Origin: Mesodorylaimus sp. YZB2_4
Lineage: Eukaryota; Nematoda; Enoplea; Dorylaimida; Dorylaimidae
Direction of reading: 5' to 3'
DNA: 64,000 nucleotides
Assembly (NCBI GenBank): GCA_030248295.1
Contig: JASANH010000479.1
Location: forward strand, 310,001-374,000
Shown here: one piece after another, positions 20,519 through 33,557 of the stretch
Layout: each line of letters begins with the position of its first letter
Position numbering within the stretch: the first letter of the stretch is position 1
Notes under the pieces: model-generated
Told to the model about the DNA's origin: nothing
The model's input: only the letters and a program-made list of their open reading frames with translations
The model's database searches: none
Made by a program: the position numbers and the translations under genes

Positions 20519-23500
20519 TTATTGAATGCAACAACAACCGCATTTTTTCTGTTTGCCTTCGATATGGACTACTTCCAAATGACCGGGTTTGGCCGAGGTC
20601 ACTTGCTTATGCTGAACCTCCCATTGAGCGTTGCTCCTCGCCTGCGCATCGCTAGCCAAGGAAGACAGTGCTGGGGCCACGTTCTGCCCCCGAACACCAT
20701 TCGTCGACGTTTCCAAGTGACCAGCAGATTTGGCGGGCGATGTGGGAGGGGAGGAGAGTGGCAACGATCCGTCCACCAAGTCCCCGGGACCACTCGGGAA
20801 TGGACGATGCTTGTAGGTCTCTACAATTGGCTCCACTTCGTGGCTTAGCAGACCATCGGGTCGAAACGGATTCTCCACTTCCATCCTGAAAATACATCAG
20901 TCCAAGACCTGTGGTCGGGTGGGGGGGGGAGGGGTAGGAATTGCAGCCCCTCCTGAATGGTCAGACAAAACTAGGTGTCCTCTGCAGTCTGCCTGTGCCT
21001 CTCTAATATATTGTCAAGAGGCAACCGATTGAGCTATCTCCACTAATGGCCGCAGTGAATACTCAGATTTTGAAATTTACAGCAAGAAATGAAATTTTTA
21101 CCGTGCTATTCAAATTAATAAAATGGCGGGTAGGTCTGCATATGCAAATCAGCCAGTATCAGGGCATTAGCCAAGATCTTTGGCCATACTCTTGCACGTG
21201 CATTGTGCGGAGCAGGTAGGAGCATCCTGTACGACGGGCGAGGCCTCGAAGACAAGTAATCGCACTGAAACATTTTACCGCCGTTTTTAATTTTGAAGTG
21301 TTAATGACTTTCAAATCTACTGAGCGAGCCAGGCTGAAAATCTGCCTGCAATCTCGCTTGTATGTACCGTAATATTATGTTCTTTGTGCAAGAAACCCAG
21401 TTTTCCTTAAAAAGTTCAAATAAAACTGGCGGGAATGTTTTGCAAATCAGTTTATCACCCATACAAGGAAGCGCTCTACGGACCACCCTTCCCACAGCCA
21501 GCCAGGTGCGTCATCCAACGTGCCTCCACCCAACGAGGTCAGCTTACTTTCTCAAACTTGGCAATGGTGGTGAAATGATTTGGACTCGGCGTTCGGCCGC
21601 CAATGCAGCACTGTCGCCACTCGTATCCAAGGCCGCAGGAGTAGGAATAGTGCACGGTGCTTGAGACTGCACACTCGTCACTTTCACTTTGCTCGGCGAT
21701 GATTCTATCACGTCCGCCAGCGCGTGGTCCGCCCTGAAAATGAACAAAGCCAATACTCGACCTCCTCACCCAACACCCACCCCACAACAACCAACTCTAA
21801 ACAAGACCCCTTCATCGACACCTTTCCCAATTCCCAGGTTCGATCCGTCAGCCCGACTCGAATAACCAGACAAGACCATATGCAAACACAGCTCGGCCCG
21901 ATTTGCATGCACTAACACAATTAGACACGCTGCCATCCCCCAACGATCGATCCAAGGCATGGCAACCCAACCATGCCAAGATCCCATATTAAAAACGTCA
22001 TCACACAAAAAACGAAACAACACGGACTCCCAAATGGCCCCTTCCTCCCTCCTATCACCACCGCCCATCTTATACCGTCCCCTTCGACAGTTGCCCGTAT
22101 CAATTCGGTCGGACAACATTAGATGCCTAGATTTCACAAACCAAGAAACGACACGGCATCCGTCTTCTCCTCGCGCTGATTAACCGCCAGCCAGTTCCGC
22201 CATCTAAGCCCCGTTAAACGAGGATATGTCTCGTCCACGGCCCCCCCGGCCACCATCCATACTAAAAACAGACCAAGAGGCGAATCGATAAAAGGCAAGT
22301 CGGGCTTATTGGGTACGTACATAATTAAATCAGACCTCGACTAACGAACAACACACCAAATGCCCCCCTCAAAACAAGTCTTTCACCCCGACTCGTAAAT
22401 GAATAACTCTTTCACTTTTCCTCATCGCACTGTGAGTCACTCCTAAGGTCTTCCAATTATGAGCACAGGCAAACCCTCCGGGCTTAGTCGACTCAACGGG
22501 TGTCCACACTAAATTCAGACGAAAGATTCAGAGATTAAACCGAAATAGGGTTTTTTAAAAACTAAAATCCCACTTTTTAATTTAGCGAGAAATCTATTAT
22601 TTTCTCAGCAAAAATGCAAATCTCACAAATGGCGGGAAACATTGTCAATTATCCTGATGCCGGATCTTGGCGATTCTAACTTCCACCATCTGGAAACAAT
22701 TCTTAAATCGTCCGCTCACCTTGGCATCGTTCAGTTAAACACACTCTAACAATTCCTTCCAGCCAGCATCCGCAAAGACCAATTACTGCTTTGTGACTTG
22801 GAAAACTAATTTCCAAGCCTTCAACAATTCCCCCCGTCCTTGTCATAAAAGTTTATATCCAACTTGTGCCAACTTTTACACAACGTCAACCGAACTGACA
22901 TAAGCTGGCAGAGAACAGGTGCCCGTACGAGTCAACAGGAAGGGCAGGAAAAGTTTGAAATGGCGGCGGCCAGTTTTTGTTAGTACACTGGACTAGTAGG
23001 TTCTTGGACGGGCTGGCATTCTCATTCACTACAAAACCTAATAAACGAGTAAGCCAGGCATGTTCTACCAAATACTCCTAGCCCGCCTAAAACCATTATT
23101 CACACGCCTACGCTATCCGAGACTGGACGAGCAGCATCGGCTGCCGGGACCCGAAGGACAGCTTCTTCCATACATGACACACTGACTACATCTAAGCCCG
23201 AAAATCAATTATACCAAAACCATTCTACGGCCACTCTCAATCTTACCCAGAATAGCCTTCTTCCACTGTCGGGACACTCTCGTATATAAACGTCCGCACA
23301 ACACTTCCTTTGCTATCACCGAACGAGACTCTGCAAAAAATATTGTTGCCCGCTTATAATGACAATATATTTCAAAATCCCTGATTGTAATTCTAAAATA
23401 AAAGATGGCCGCGAAAAATCGATATCTGCCTAGGCTGGTGTTGTCGCGCATTGACTGACCAGCACTGGTACTTGGTCACTAGCATTGGCCCGTCCCTAGC

Positions 23501-24482
23501 CCCCATTCATTTCGTCACCAACCAACAATGTTGGACAATATGCGAAATTGGGATTTGAGAAAAGGCGTTCGAATCGAATGAATAATACTCATAAACACGC
23601 AACACGCACGAATGGAGCGAATTCAAAAGCGCCTGTTCTAGGCTTGTTAATAAGAAAAGCAGCGCAGACGGTCCAACTCGAACGGTCATTGGCGAGGTCT
23701 GTTGGGACAACAGCAGCGAAAGCCGTCTCCGCCGTCGACATCTCAGTATTGGTCGATAAATAGCGTCAGCGTAAACAACAGGCCTACCATTCATCACCAG
23801 TGTGCACGGCAGCCGAGGCTCGTTTTCCGTTCCTACTCCACTCGACAAGCCCTCGTCAAGAGAATGTCTTATGAAAGACTAGCCACTTCGATTCTTCCAT
23901 CCACCATACTGGCCTCGTCTCACTACAATCACAATGTTAGCTTCTCGCCATCTGCACGCCGAGAATATTGCGAGGACTGGAAGAAGGGGAAACGCAAAGA
24001 CGATCATGGAACACAGCTTGGCATCCACTAGCTTGGGTTGTACAGTCCAGGGTGACGACTGACTTTTCTTGCTCCTACATCTTCAACAGGAACAATTACT
24101 ACGTCCAAACGAACTAGTTGTTTATCTCCTGTGGTCAGCACCGAGTGCAGTCGAGTGGTCAACTCGAAAAATCGGCCGCTGACTTAATAAAATCGTATAT
24201 AACCTATATTCAAAGACAGATGGCACTGAGTGACCATTTTGGCAAGAATGAGTGCCCGACGGGAAAAGGGACACTTGGCCAAAGGTTAGTTGGCAATACT
24301 GCCCCGCCGGAAAGATAAATTGCTGGTTACCTTTTGAAAGACGACGAGGAGGATTTGGTGACACGACGGGCAGGACTATTCTCTGACGAAGAGGCACATG
24401 CGGTGTCGTGTTTCTCGTAATTTTGATAATCGTGCGAGGCAATAATGGACTTGATGTGTTGGTCGTCGTCGGCTGTCGTCAT
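20519..24482 (-). CDS. Unrecognised protein with C-terminal CaaX lipidation motif
   Basis: Minus-strand exons 24331-24482, 21548-21733 and 20519-20885 join in matching phase (2/2) to give 234 aa. The protein is low-complexity and Ser/Pro/Ala-rich. Residues around 113-137 (ENPFRPDGLLSHEVEPIVET) look most constrained. It ends KQKKCGCCCIQ: basic residues, a Cys cluster and a CaaX box whose last residue Gln favours farnesylation, with nearby Cys available for palmitoylation. I infer an anchor at the inner face of a membrane. Paralemmin-like proteins share this tail type but I see no firm homology. The ATG at 24482 begins MTTADDDQHIK; an upstream exon cannot be excluded. Introns are long (660 and 2600 bases) for this window. 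Confidence 0.65.
21734..24330. other. Long intron of the CaaX gene
   Basis: 2.6 kb, AT-richer than neighbouring DNA. Several short ORFs show no family motif and conflict in frame. No mobile element identified; an extra small exon cannot be excluded. Confidence 0.4.
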
Positions 24483-25521
24483 GGTCCCTCGTGTAAAAGA
24501 CTACCACTGGCCGTTACTCGCCCCGCGCAACCGTCAACACATGTCGAATATGGAGTCCAACTATGACGGGCGTCCGGTCATCGCTCCGATTAGCCACTAC
24601 ATTCGGTCCAACTGAAATGAGTAGGAGTCCATGAAAAGGTACCTAGTGAAAAGACACAATGAAATATAAGCGGGCACCATATTGTCATGAATGTCAACTC
24701 TCGCGTTGCAAAACAGGTCTCGCCGAACCATCCCCCCACGTTACGTAAGGACGGGGTGTCTAACACGGATGCAGTGTATGCTAGCTAGTTCATCGAATAT
24801 ACATACTACATAAATAGGTTCTAAACAAAATAAAAAACGCCTTCGAAAGAGACGTGATTTGCACAATGCTGTCTGGTAGTCTTTGAAAAGTAAGAAAAGG
24901 AGGTCACGGAAATCTCAAGGATGAAGAAGGCCAGCCAGGGTCGTTTCGAAGACAAAATCGCATCGCACTCACTGTGCCTGTTAGCAGAACAGAAGTCCCT
25001 GTTTTGTGTTTAGCACCTGCAATATGGCCTGCAGGTACGCCAAGAAAACGACTTGGAAAAGAAAGCAAATCCGAAGATGGGTCTGTACACAATAAAAAGG
25101 AACAGATCGGGACGGGCCAGGCATAGGCCACAGTGATGACCTTCGTTTAAACACATCTTTCGACACTTACCTCCCCAACGATTTCCTTATCCCCCTCGTT
25201 CGCTGGCAGTAAACGAGTTACTGGCATCAAATTTGATCTGGTCTAAATCACCGTCAGCCGAGGTCCAAGAGGATGGCCGTCTGGGCCCTAGCCTCCTCCT
25301 GAAACCGCAGCCGCAGTCCACGATCGCTCCAAAACCTCCATCTCACAGAGCGTGCTCCTTCCCGCCTTAAGTAGACATCTTGAGGTAAGTAGTGTCTGCT
25401 GTCTGCTAGAGGCCGGAACTAAGTCTTTGCTTTGGAAAATTTGGAAAAAGCTCTTGTTGATCAATTTGATGATTTCAACTTGAATTTTGGAGAACATTTT
25501 GATCTGAAAGAAGTGGAAAAC
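24483..25521. other. Divergent upstream region of CaaX gene and TAF5
   Basis: About 1 kb between two divergent starts. A possible minus-strand donor (reverse of ACTTACC, ~25167) and a plus-strand donor GTAAGT (25385) suggest untranslated leader exons. I looked here for the TAF5 N-terminal LisH/NTD2 exons and found none. Confidence 0.4.
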
Positions 25522-27935
25522 ATGGCGGCAAAAGAATCCAGCTCCGAGCCAGCCACGCCATCAGCAATTTCGGACAGTAAGTTTGTTTTAGCCGTGAGTT
25601 TTGAATATTATTCAGACTCTTATATTGTATTGTAAAGTAAAAGAGTGCCCATAAATTTTATGTGTGAAACTCTGATTTTAGTTAACAAAACAAAGATATA
25701 TTACGGTATTTTCAAAGAACAGCAATCGCTGTTACCAATGGTTGAAGATGACGATGACGATGGAGATGACGAGGCCGGCGGCGATGCTGAGAGCAAGAAA
25801 AAGAAAAAGAACAAAAGTAAAACGTCGTCGTTAAAGAAAATGAAAGCTGATCCTCATGCACCACCCGCAAATAGGATACCTTTGCCCGAAATGTAAGTGC
25901 CTGCCAGTCTTTGAGATTTTCCATTTGTTGAATAGCCTTTCCCTTTTTAGATCTGATTCTTACAAAGCAGATCGTCAAAACGCCCTGAAAGAGATCATGA
26001 AACGTGTCAAATTGTGTCCACCAGATAAGCTTCCCTCGATCTGTCAATACTCTCTTTTAAACGCGCATAGCGGGTAAGCAAATGTCCGTGATTTTACTCC
26101 CATCATATCGTACTGTCGTCCGTTTTATTTCAGCGCGTGTTGTTGCGACATCACCGAGGATTCGTCGACGTTGGCTGTTGGTTATGGCAGTTCCTTAGTT
26201 CAAACTTGGAGTTTGACTTCGGAAAAGTTGAAACCGTTGAGGAAAGCTAGCGAATTGGAGGACGTCGATAAGGATAGCGACGATGTCATGGAACAAATGC
26301 TGGATGAAAGCGCGGGCTCGACCAACGTCTCTTTTCATGGACATTCTGGTCCCGTTTATGGATGCAGCTTCAGTCCGGACAAAAGAATGTTACTGACGTG
26401 TTCCGAAGATTCGACGGGTAAGTTAGTGTGATATAATGGTCGAGCATGGGCAAGGTCTGAACTTTAAGTGGGTGATTTCCAAATTGACAAATTTTCCCGC
26501 AATTTTTTTCAAATTCGACTCGAAGGGAAACTTTCTTGCTAAAAAAAAAGAAGAAAAAGCATTCGATAACAGGGCCTGCTGCCAGTCATAAATTTTTGCC
26601 AATTTTTGTGAATATATTGTCTTAGGGATATGGGGCTTGATTGTCCCTACCCTTTCGCCCATACTGCACATGATCTCATCCCAGTACAATCTGCTAAAAC
26701 CACCTTTTCAGTGCGACTATGGAGCATGTACACGTGGTCGAGTTTAGCCATTTATCGACTCGGCGGATTTCCTTTTTGGGATGTGAAGTTTGGGTAATCT
26801 TTTATTTTCCTGCTGCTATTGATAATCACTATTGTGTGCCTCCGTTTAGTCCCTTTGGCTACTACTTCGCGACAGCAGGTGGCGATAAGACGGCCTTGTT
26901 CTGGGCGTTGGATAAGCCTCATCCGTTACGCATTTTTATTGGTCACGAGTCAGACGTCAACGTAAGACTTATAGGCTTCAGTTCTGGCCGTCTCTTGTTG
27001 ACAATTTTCTTGCTAATTTAATTTTGCAGACAGTAGCCTTTCATCCGAACTCGAATTACGTAGCGACAGGCTCGGATGACTGTACTGTTCGCATGTGGGA
27101 TGTGGCGAGTGGGCAATGCGTGCGACATTTCACAGAGCATAAGGTATGCATAAGCTCTTGTTGGTTCTTGCCTGTTTAGGGAGCATATTAAGCAACGTGG
27201 GCCGGGGTCATGAAATTGTATGAGCTCTTCGAGGTCTTCGTGCACTCATGAATGCCAGGAAGCCTGAAAAGTGATTAGCTCATTTCATTTCTCTTCGCCA
27301 GGGTGGAATCCATTCGTTACAGTTTTCTGGCGACGGCCGCCTATTGGCTTCGGGGAGTAAGCAGCTGGCTGATCGGCTTTTCGCTAATTAACTTATGAGA
27401 CTGGTTTTCGGTTTCGTTCAGGCTCCGATGGGCACGTGATGCTCTGGAGTGTTGGGCAAGGCAGACTGATGATCGACTCGGCATCGCACGAGTCTACCGT
27501 GCATTCGATAGCGTTCAGCCGAGAAGGCGCGGTCATGGCAACCGGCGGTATGGATAATAAGGTCAAGGTGCATTATATGTCACCCATCATGGCCGGGGGT
27601 GCCGAAGTGGACGATCATCACTCTAACGCCCCGCCTAAGTAAGTCCTCGTCACGTAATGTGATAATGAATGGTGGGGCTAATGCCAGCGACCTGGGACTC
27701 GAGGCCATTACTGTTTTGGTAACTGGGAGTCAGGCTCGGCAGACGTTACGCCTGCGGGAGGCGGCTCAGATCGTAGATCCGTCCTGATGGCCGATAGAAG
27801 ATGACTTACCGTTTTAGGCAGTCGGTGGTGGGCAGCATGGACATGGGCGACTACTTCACGAAGTCCACGCCCATTCTTCATTTGCACTTCACTAGAAGGA
27901 ACGTTCTCCTGTCGGTCGGTGCCTACGGCCAGTGA
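25522..27935 (+). CDS. TAF5: TAF5, WD40 half (TFIID/SAGA subunit), N-terminal domain not found
   Basis: Exons 25522-25576, 25682-25892, 25951-26073, 26134-26417, 26712-26793, 26850-26961, 27030-27143, 27302-27356, 27422-27638, 27818-27935 (456 aa). The KTKIYYGIFKE segment, an acidic and Lys-rich linker, PPANRIPLPE and LPSICQYSLLNA are typical of TAF5 just before the propeller. Then follow WD repeats (GHSGPVYGCSFSPD; FHPNSNYVATGSDDCTVRMWD; SSDGHVMLWS) and the TAF5-type end (FTKSTPILHLHFTRRNVLL). In TFIID the propeller packs with TAF6/TAF9. Odd: animal TAF5 has about 300 more N-terminal residues (LisH and NTD2); the frame is open upstream only to 25423. I chose the ATG at 25522 for its context (AACATGGCGG). 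Either upstream exons are hidden, or this is a short form. Confidence 0.85.
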
Positions 27936-30277
27936 AGCGCTTGTGTCGTACCTTGTATTGTGACTATGTTAGTTCTGGGTGGTCTTGGTTGTGGCAGAAG
28001 AATGAACGAGCCTCTCGCTGGTGCTTTCTGGCGAGGTCTTAGCCGTCACTCGTAATTTGCATCGAGTTCGCCTTGACCGTGCGCGCGTGGTGACAAGAGC
28101 GTGACACCTCGCTGGTTTTTGCTATTCCGCCTCTCTGTCCGAAGAGCATGCTCGAGTAGACACGTCTTTATCAGGAAGGAAACTGACTCGGGCACATTTC
28201 CAGCACTGATTTCCTGCCGTCAACACTGGGCACCCAGCAGGTGCAGTGAGTGGGTATCGATTGGTGAGGGCTAATGCGTGTGATGTCATGTTCGGTGGCC
28301 ACGTGTTCTCGGGGCGGGCTCGGCTGGCTGGCTGCGTAGTAGGAGTGATGAGTTGAGCGTAATTGGGAGGCAAAGGGATAAAGGGTTATTAAGAGTCGGT
28401 CGGGTTTACGGCATGGATGCTAATGAAGATGGCGAGCGCGTCAGATGGCTGCCATGGACTCATTATCTGAGTCTGCTACTGACGCATTCCAAACTCGTTA
28501 GTATTCTTTTCTCGACGTGGCATCTTCAACAACCAATCACGCACCGAGCACATTACGCCGACTCGGCTGACGTCTCATCTTCGTTGTCGGCTTTTGTTCA
28601 AAAGGAAGCTGTTTGAGAGGACCTTGGCCGTGGCTTCTTGTTCACGCGGCTCTTTTCATGCGCTTCGGGAAGCCCCGCGGCGTTCTGGCATTATAGCCCG
28701 AGCCGACTGACGTGAGCGGCGGGCAGACCTTGATCTCGGTTATCCATTCGCTCAGCGCCCCTCACTGCCCTGCTGGCTCGGCGTGCGAGTAGGCCAGGTG
28801 GATGGTGGCTTAGCACGGCCACCAGCAGTCGTGCTCGGGGCTGGACTGGGTCCCAGTTGGATGGGGTTCGAACATGCATGGGTTCAGTGGGAGCCAAAGG
28901 TCAAGCGAGAGAGCTGGTTGTCTCCACGAGCCAGCTGCGCCTCGCCTTGACGTCATAGAAGAGTGCTCTGTGCCCAGCCCGTTCGACCTGTCGCTTTTCA
29001 CATGTTCCTTCTCACGCACCGTGCGCCGTGTGTTGGGCCGCCGTGTTCTGGTAGCGGCCATTACTATTCATTAAACACTTCCACCTGTCCGCCCGGAATG
29101 ATAGAGGGCTTCATTCATGGCCCCATCACCAGGGGTTATGATGACGTCAGTGGCCATGCCCGCTGCCATTGTCCGAGGCAGACACTCGAGCCTCATTGTG
29201 CCCGTCCTGTTGGCATGCACCTCGGCTAGTAATCCGAGCCGCTTATAACTGCTTTAACGGATCGAAGCCAGGTGCTAGGGCTAGCTGCTTTGTAGTGCAC
29301 CGGGGAAATGTGTAATCTGGACAAGTAAGTTCTTGATTCTCTGGCGCGGACGTCAGTGACATCGGAGAGGATGGGTCTCCTTTATCACTCGAAACTATGC
29401 AAACCAAATTATTGCTTTCATAAAATATGTGATTAGGGGCGCGAGGCGAGTCAGTGAGGACAAGGTGGCGGGGGCATTGGCTACCACCACTCGGCCCATT
29501 GTCCACACTCGCCTCTGACGCACGTCCGCCCTTTGTCCGAGAATAATGGACGGCGTGGCTTGATTAGCACTTGACACATCCGCCCAGGGAATGTTTGTAG
29601 ACTCGGTCAGCTCAGCTTTGATTATGCGCCTTCGGCCAAGCTGCATTCGAATACTCTAATGGCCGTGACGTTAGCTGAAAAAGTCTCGTGCCGAGCCCCC
29701 TCGGGGGTTTCTGATTTCATGGACTCGTTGGATCGCCTGACTGAACTCGTGAAATGCAAAGTTGTTTTTGTGTTTGAAGGGTTAACGGGGGAGTTTGGAG
29801 AAGCGGGGGGTCGCCTGGTGTTCCCCTCTGTCCCCGTGCCCGAGTTGGGTCGCACGGTTGGCCCGTGATCACTTCCTCGGGCTTGGAGAGGTGGCTGCTG
29901 CAACACGTACTTCCTGATTGGTCGAAGTTGGTGCGTGATCGTTGGACTTTTCGCGCGTTGTTGATGGCAGCTCGCAGTTTACCTTCTGGTGGGCTCTAGG
30001 TGTCCAGCCCGTCAGAGTACCTAGTCCAGAATTACCTGGCGCGGGTGAAGCTTACATGAAGAAGGTATCGCCTCCGATCGGTTGTTTCTGAGCCTGACGA
30101 TGACTGCTAGTGCCACTGAGGTGTGGGGGGCCGCGTGCCGATTCGAGCGGCCTGTGCGGATGGGTGCCGATTGCGGACGTGATAATGACTACCCTCACCT
30201 TGATGGCCCCCATTGTCCGTCCACGTAGGACAATGCGATTGCTTGCTCATTCACCGCCTTTTTCTTTCAGACTAATC
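27936..30277. other. GC-rich region upstream of the C2H2 gene
   Basis: 2.3 kb without a supported coding exon. Two perfect TGACGTCA palindromes lie at 28948-28955 and 29142-29149, with several half sites around. A TTTCTTTCAG acceptor ends at 30270, eight bases before the ATG of the zinc-finger gene, so leader exon(s) probably lie here. Confidence 0.45.
28948..29149. promoter_or_regulatory. Pair of CRE/ATF-type palindromes
   Basis: TGACGTCA occurs exactly at 28948-28955 and again at 29142-29149, 194 bases apart, about 1.1 kb before the zinc-finger ATG. Known family of binders: CREB/ATF bZIP factors. Function is inferred from the motif only. Confidence 0.3.
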
Positions 30278-32701
30278 ATGATGGACGAGTCGAGAGTGCC
30301 AGTCCCTGCGCCAGTTCCTTCCTCGTCGGCCGGGGACTCATCCAAATTCGATGCCCGCTCGCATTCTATTGTTATCAATATCCCCTCGCAGACGTCGTCG
30401 CCCCGCAGCCCTCGTCTCCGTCCCCCCAGCCCGTTGACCCCCGAGGCCATGCGTCGTATCCATTTGTTGAATGTGCAGGAACCGCACTTGGCCGTGGACC
30501 CGTCCAAGCTGTCGCCCATCTCGCCCTCGCCCTCCATTACCTCGTCGACGACCAGCGACCTGGGCAGCAGCCCTCGAAGTAGTATCAGCATTACGACACC
30601 CTCCTTCCACTGGTCCACCTACCGGGACAGCAAAAAGTCCAGCTCCGACTTCACTGATGTCGACTCAGACCTGTGCAAGGATCTGCTCAGTCCTAGCATC
30701 ACATTGAGTCCAGCCCCGTTCTCGCCATTCAGCGACCACCCGGCCAGCGCCCTGTCTGACCCGTCGTCGAGCTCGTCGCGGCAAAGATTCCATTTCTCGT
30801 TCGACCCCAAGTCGCCCTCCTTCTTGCCACTGACCCCAAGTCGCAGCGGTCACTTCTTGCTGCCCCCGCCGCCCACGTTCGGCTTTCAACGGGAGCGAAG
30901 TCGATCGGACGGCGATGGCCCACTGCTCGAGGCGACCGACGATGACCAGTTGCCATCGGACAGTACAAGCGGGGATAAGCTGACTGGCAGTGGAGAGACC
31001 ATTTTCCTGGCACCCCACAAGGTCGAGGGCAAGAAGCAAGTGTTCAAGAAGAGGCTGCTGAGAAAGTATGAGGATGAGAAAGTGGGCTCCGAAGCCAATT
31101 CAGAGGCGAGTGCTTTTTCGATGGACGACGATCAGGTAAGGTGGCGCCACAGATTGGGTCAGGGCGTGTCCCGGCACGGCTCCGTTTAGGAAGTGGATAC
31201 CAAGCCGTCGGCACCCAAGAGTTGTCGTTCCACACTGGAACTGTGTGGATCGAAGTCTATCAACCTACCCCTCGTCCAGCAGGCGTCCTTGGCACCTCCC
31301 GCATCGCAAGCCCTGTCCAGGTGCCTGTCGTCCATGTCCGATTACGGGCGGAAGATGTGGACAGAGTCCGCCAGCGCATCCTCGATCCCTCAGTCCGCCT
31401 CCTCATCGCTGACCACGCCCGTCGAGTCGGTCAGGTTACCATTGCTCAGGTTGGACGAGGGCACCCCTCCAACAACGTCCTCGACCGACTTCGATTTCTG
31501 GCTGAGAAGACAGCTGCTGGCCGTCAATCCGATCTGGTATCCGCCCCCCTCCACAGTCATACCAAACGCTCCCGCCATTTATTCGAGGAGAGGTGAGTTG
31601 GAGGGGCAGGTGAGCCGAGCGGGTGTCACTTCCTCAGTGCAGCTGGCATTGCATGCCTGTAATCAGGTCTTCCGTGTCTTTCAGAGAGACCGGCCATCGG
31701 GCCCCTCTTTGGTCCATTCTTTCCGTCCGTGGCCCATCTCCAAGCACCTGCTCCTCAACACCCTTTCCACCGCCCGTCGCCCATTTACCCATCGCACGTG
31801 TTCCGTGCACCATTCCGATACCCGCCGCCAGTGCACGCCGCGCCCATCGCCTCGATGGCCCTCTCGTTCAGTCGTCGCAGTCGATCCGAGTCGGACGTGT
31901 CCTACGAATGCCAGCACTGCGGGCAGTCGTTCGGGCTGCGTGACAGATTGGCCAAGCACATGGCCAGCAGACACAAGGAACAGGGCGCTGGTGCTGGCAA
32001 CGCTGATCCCAACGCTAGCAAAAACCACAAGTGCACAGTGTGCCAGAAGTACTTCGGCCGATCGGATATGCTGACCAGACACATGAGACTGCACACGTAA
32101 GTCGGTCTGGGTCCCCTAACTCGCGTCATACACCCTCCATCTGTTTAGGGGCATAAGACCGTACATCTGTCACACGTGCGGCCAAGTGTTCTCTCGCAGC
32201 GACCATTTGTCCACCCACCAACGAACGCACACTGGTAAGCCTCCCCTGCCGCTCCTGTGCGCCCTGCTCACTGACTTGCTTGCAGGCGAGAAACCGTACC
32301 AGTGCCCGCTGTGCCCCTACGCGGCGAGTCGTCGGGACATGATCACCAGGTAGGCCCGTCCCTGCTCGCCCGCGTGCCCTGCAATCCTATGTGTGCCCAT
32401 GTTCAGACACATGCGAACCCACTCTCGACTGGCCACGTCCGAGGACCCGTCTACCAGCGGACTGGGCAATGTGTCGGCCATCGAGAAGGCCCTGAACAAG
32501 ACTGTTCTCGGCGACGGCGCTCGGTCCGACGAGTTCGCCAAGCTCGACGTGACCAAACGCAGCCCCGAGTCGGACAGCGATCGCGGCAGTGGCGACAGCT
32601 CGGGTAGCACCAACACGGTGCTGTGCATGGAGGAGGTGGAGGCCAGGGGAAGGGTCAAGGAGGAGTTGGACCAGTCATCGGACGAGACTGACGGCCGGTG
32701 A
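30278..32701 (+). CDS. C2H2 zinc-finger transcription factor (four fingers)
   Basis: Exons 30278-31135, 31190-31592, 31685-32096, 32149-32234, 32286-32349, 32407-32701 (705 aa). The first ~500 residues are Ser/Pro-rich with SPRSP-like repeats, typical of an unstructured regulatory region. Four fingers follow: CQHCGQSF...[36 protein letters not shown] and [17 protein letters not shown], the last three with TGI/TGEKPY-type linkers. The RSDHL-x-x-H helix resembles EGR/KLF/WT1 fingers, so a G-rich site is plausible, but I do not recognise the exact ortholog. The tail is acidic and Ser-rich. Finger exons are cut by introns of 50-60 bases. The ATG at 30278 follows a clear acceptor; a second Met is next to it. 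Confidence 0.85.
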
Positions 32702-33557
32702 TACTGACCAGGTTAGGTATCGATTTAACTTGCTGCGGCGCAGGTACTCAGTGCGGGTCATTTGGCAGGTGTAGTCCCGGTCTTGAACATTGCTCTATCC
32801 ACTTTTGGTGCATCGTACGGGACCAGTGTATTGCTCGTTGTGGTAGTGGCACGTGTACTGTATACAATTTGAGAGTGCTGTCTGCACCAGGCACGCGATA
32901 AGGGTCTCGGGTGGTCTCCGTTAGTACCTGCAAGTAGCCTATAAGTGCGTGGGAAATTACATGACTTCAGGCCCGCGATGAAAGGTCAATTGGGAAGTGG
33001 AGAGGCTATTCCTAGACTCCGTTCCGGATCAATTTGCGTGTGCGAATCAGTGACCGGCTTAGCACTTCTTGCACTGGACTTCCTGGGCACACAAGAAAGT
33101 TTGTCCGATGATGCCATTCCAACGTAATTAGTCTTAATTGGTGTGTCACGTTCTACGCAAAGGCTACGATAAGCAGGTACTCGTTACGCTAATGAGTAAT
33201 TACCTTGTCCCAGTTTGTGAAAGCGTGCACGAGGGCAGACCATTTCCTGCGGCTGAAGAGTTGCCAAATTAGTGTCTATGATTAAACAGGATGTGTCTAT
33301 CTATTTTTGATTCGCCTTGTTGATTCTTAATAGCATGGGAATTAGGTAATTAGACTGATAGATTGCAGGAAATTCCCCCATCACTTCATGTTTGTCCAAT
33401 TAATCGTATTATCGCCTACCGCTCGTGCCTCGATTTCCCGCAGTAGCACAGGGCTCGTGTCACATATGATTCTGTTCGCAAGGTACCTCGCCTATGACAC
33501 ATGAGTCGGAGCCAGTCACACATGGTCACTGATCAAACCCATCTCGTACATTCCACG
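32702..33557. other. Region between convergent C2H2 and PSTK genes
   Basis: 856 bases with no coding support. Expected to hold both 3' UTRs. AT-rich blocks with TTAATT motifs lie at 33120-33420. Confidence 0.4.

Noticed and set aside
30247-31098. Several long antisense frames opposite the C2H2 gene
   Set aside because: They mirror the Ser/Pro-rich, GC-rich coding strand and show no motif or splice structure.
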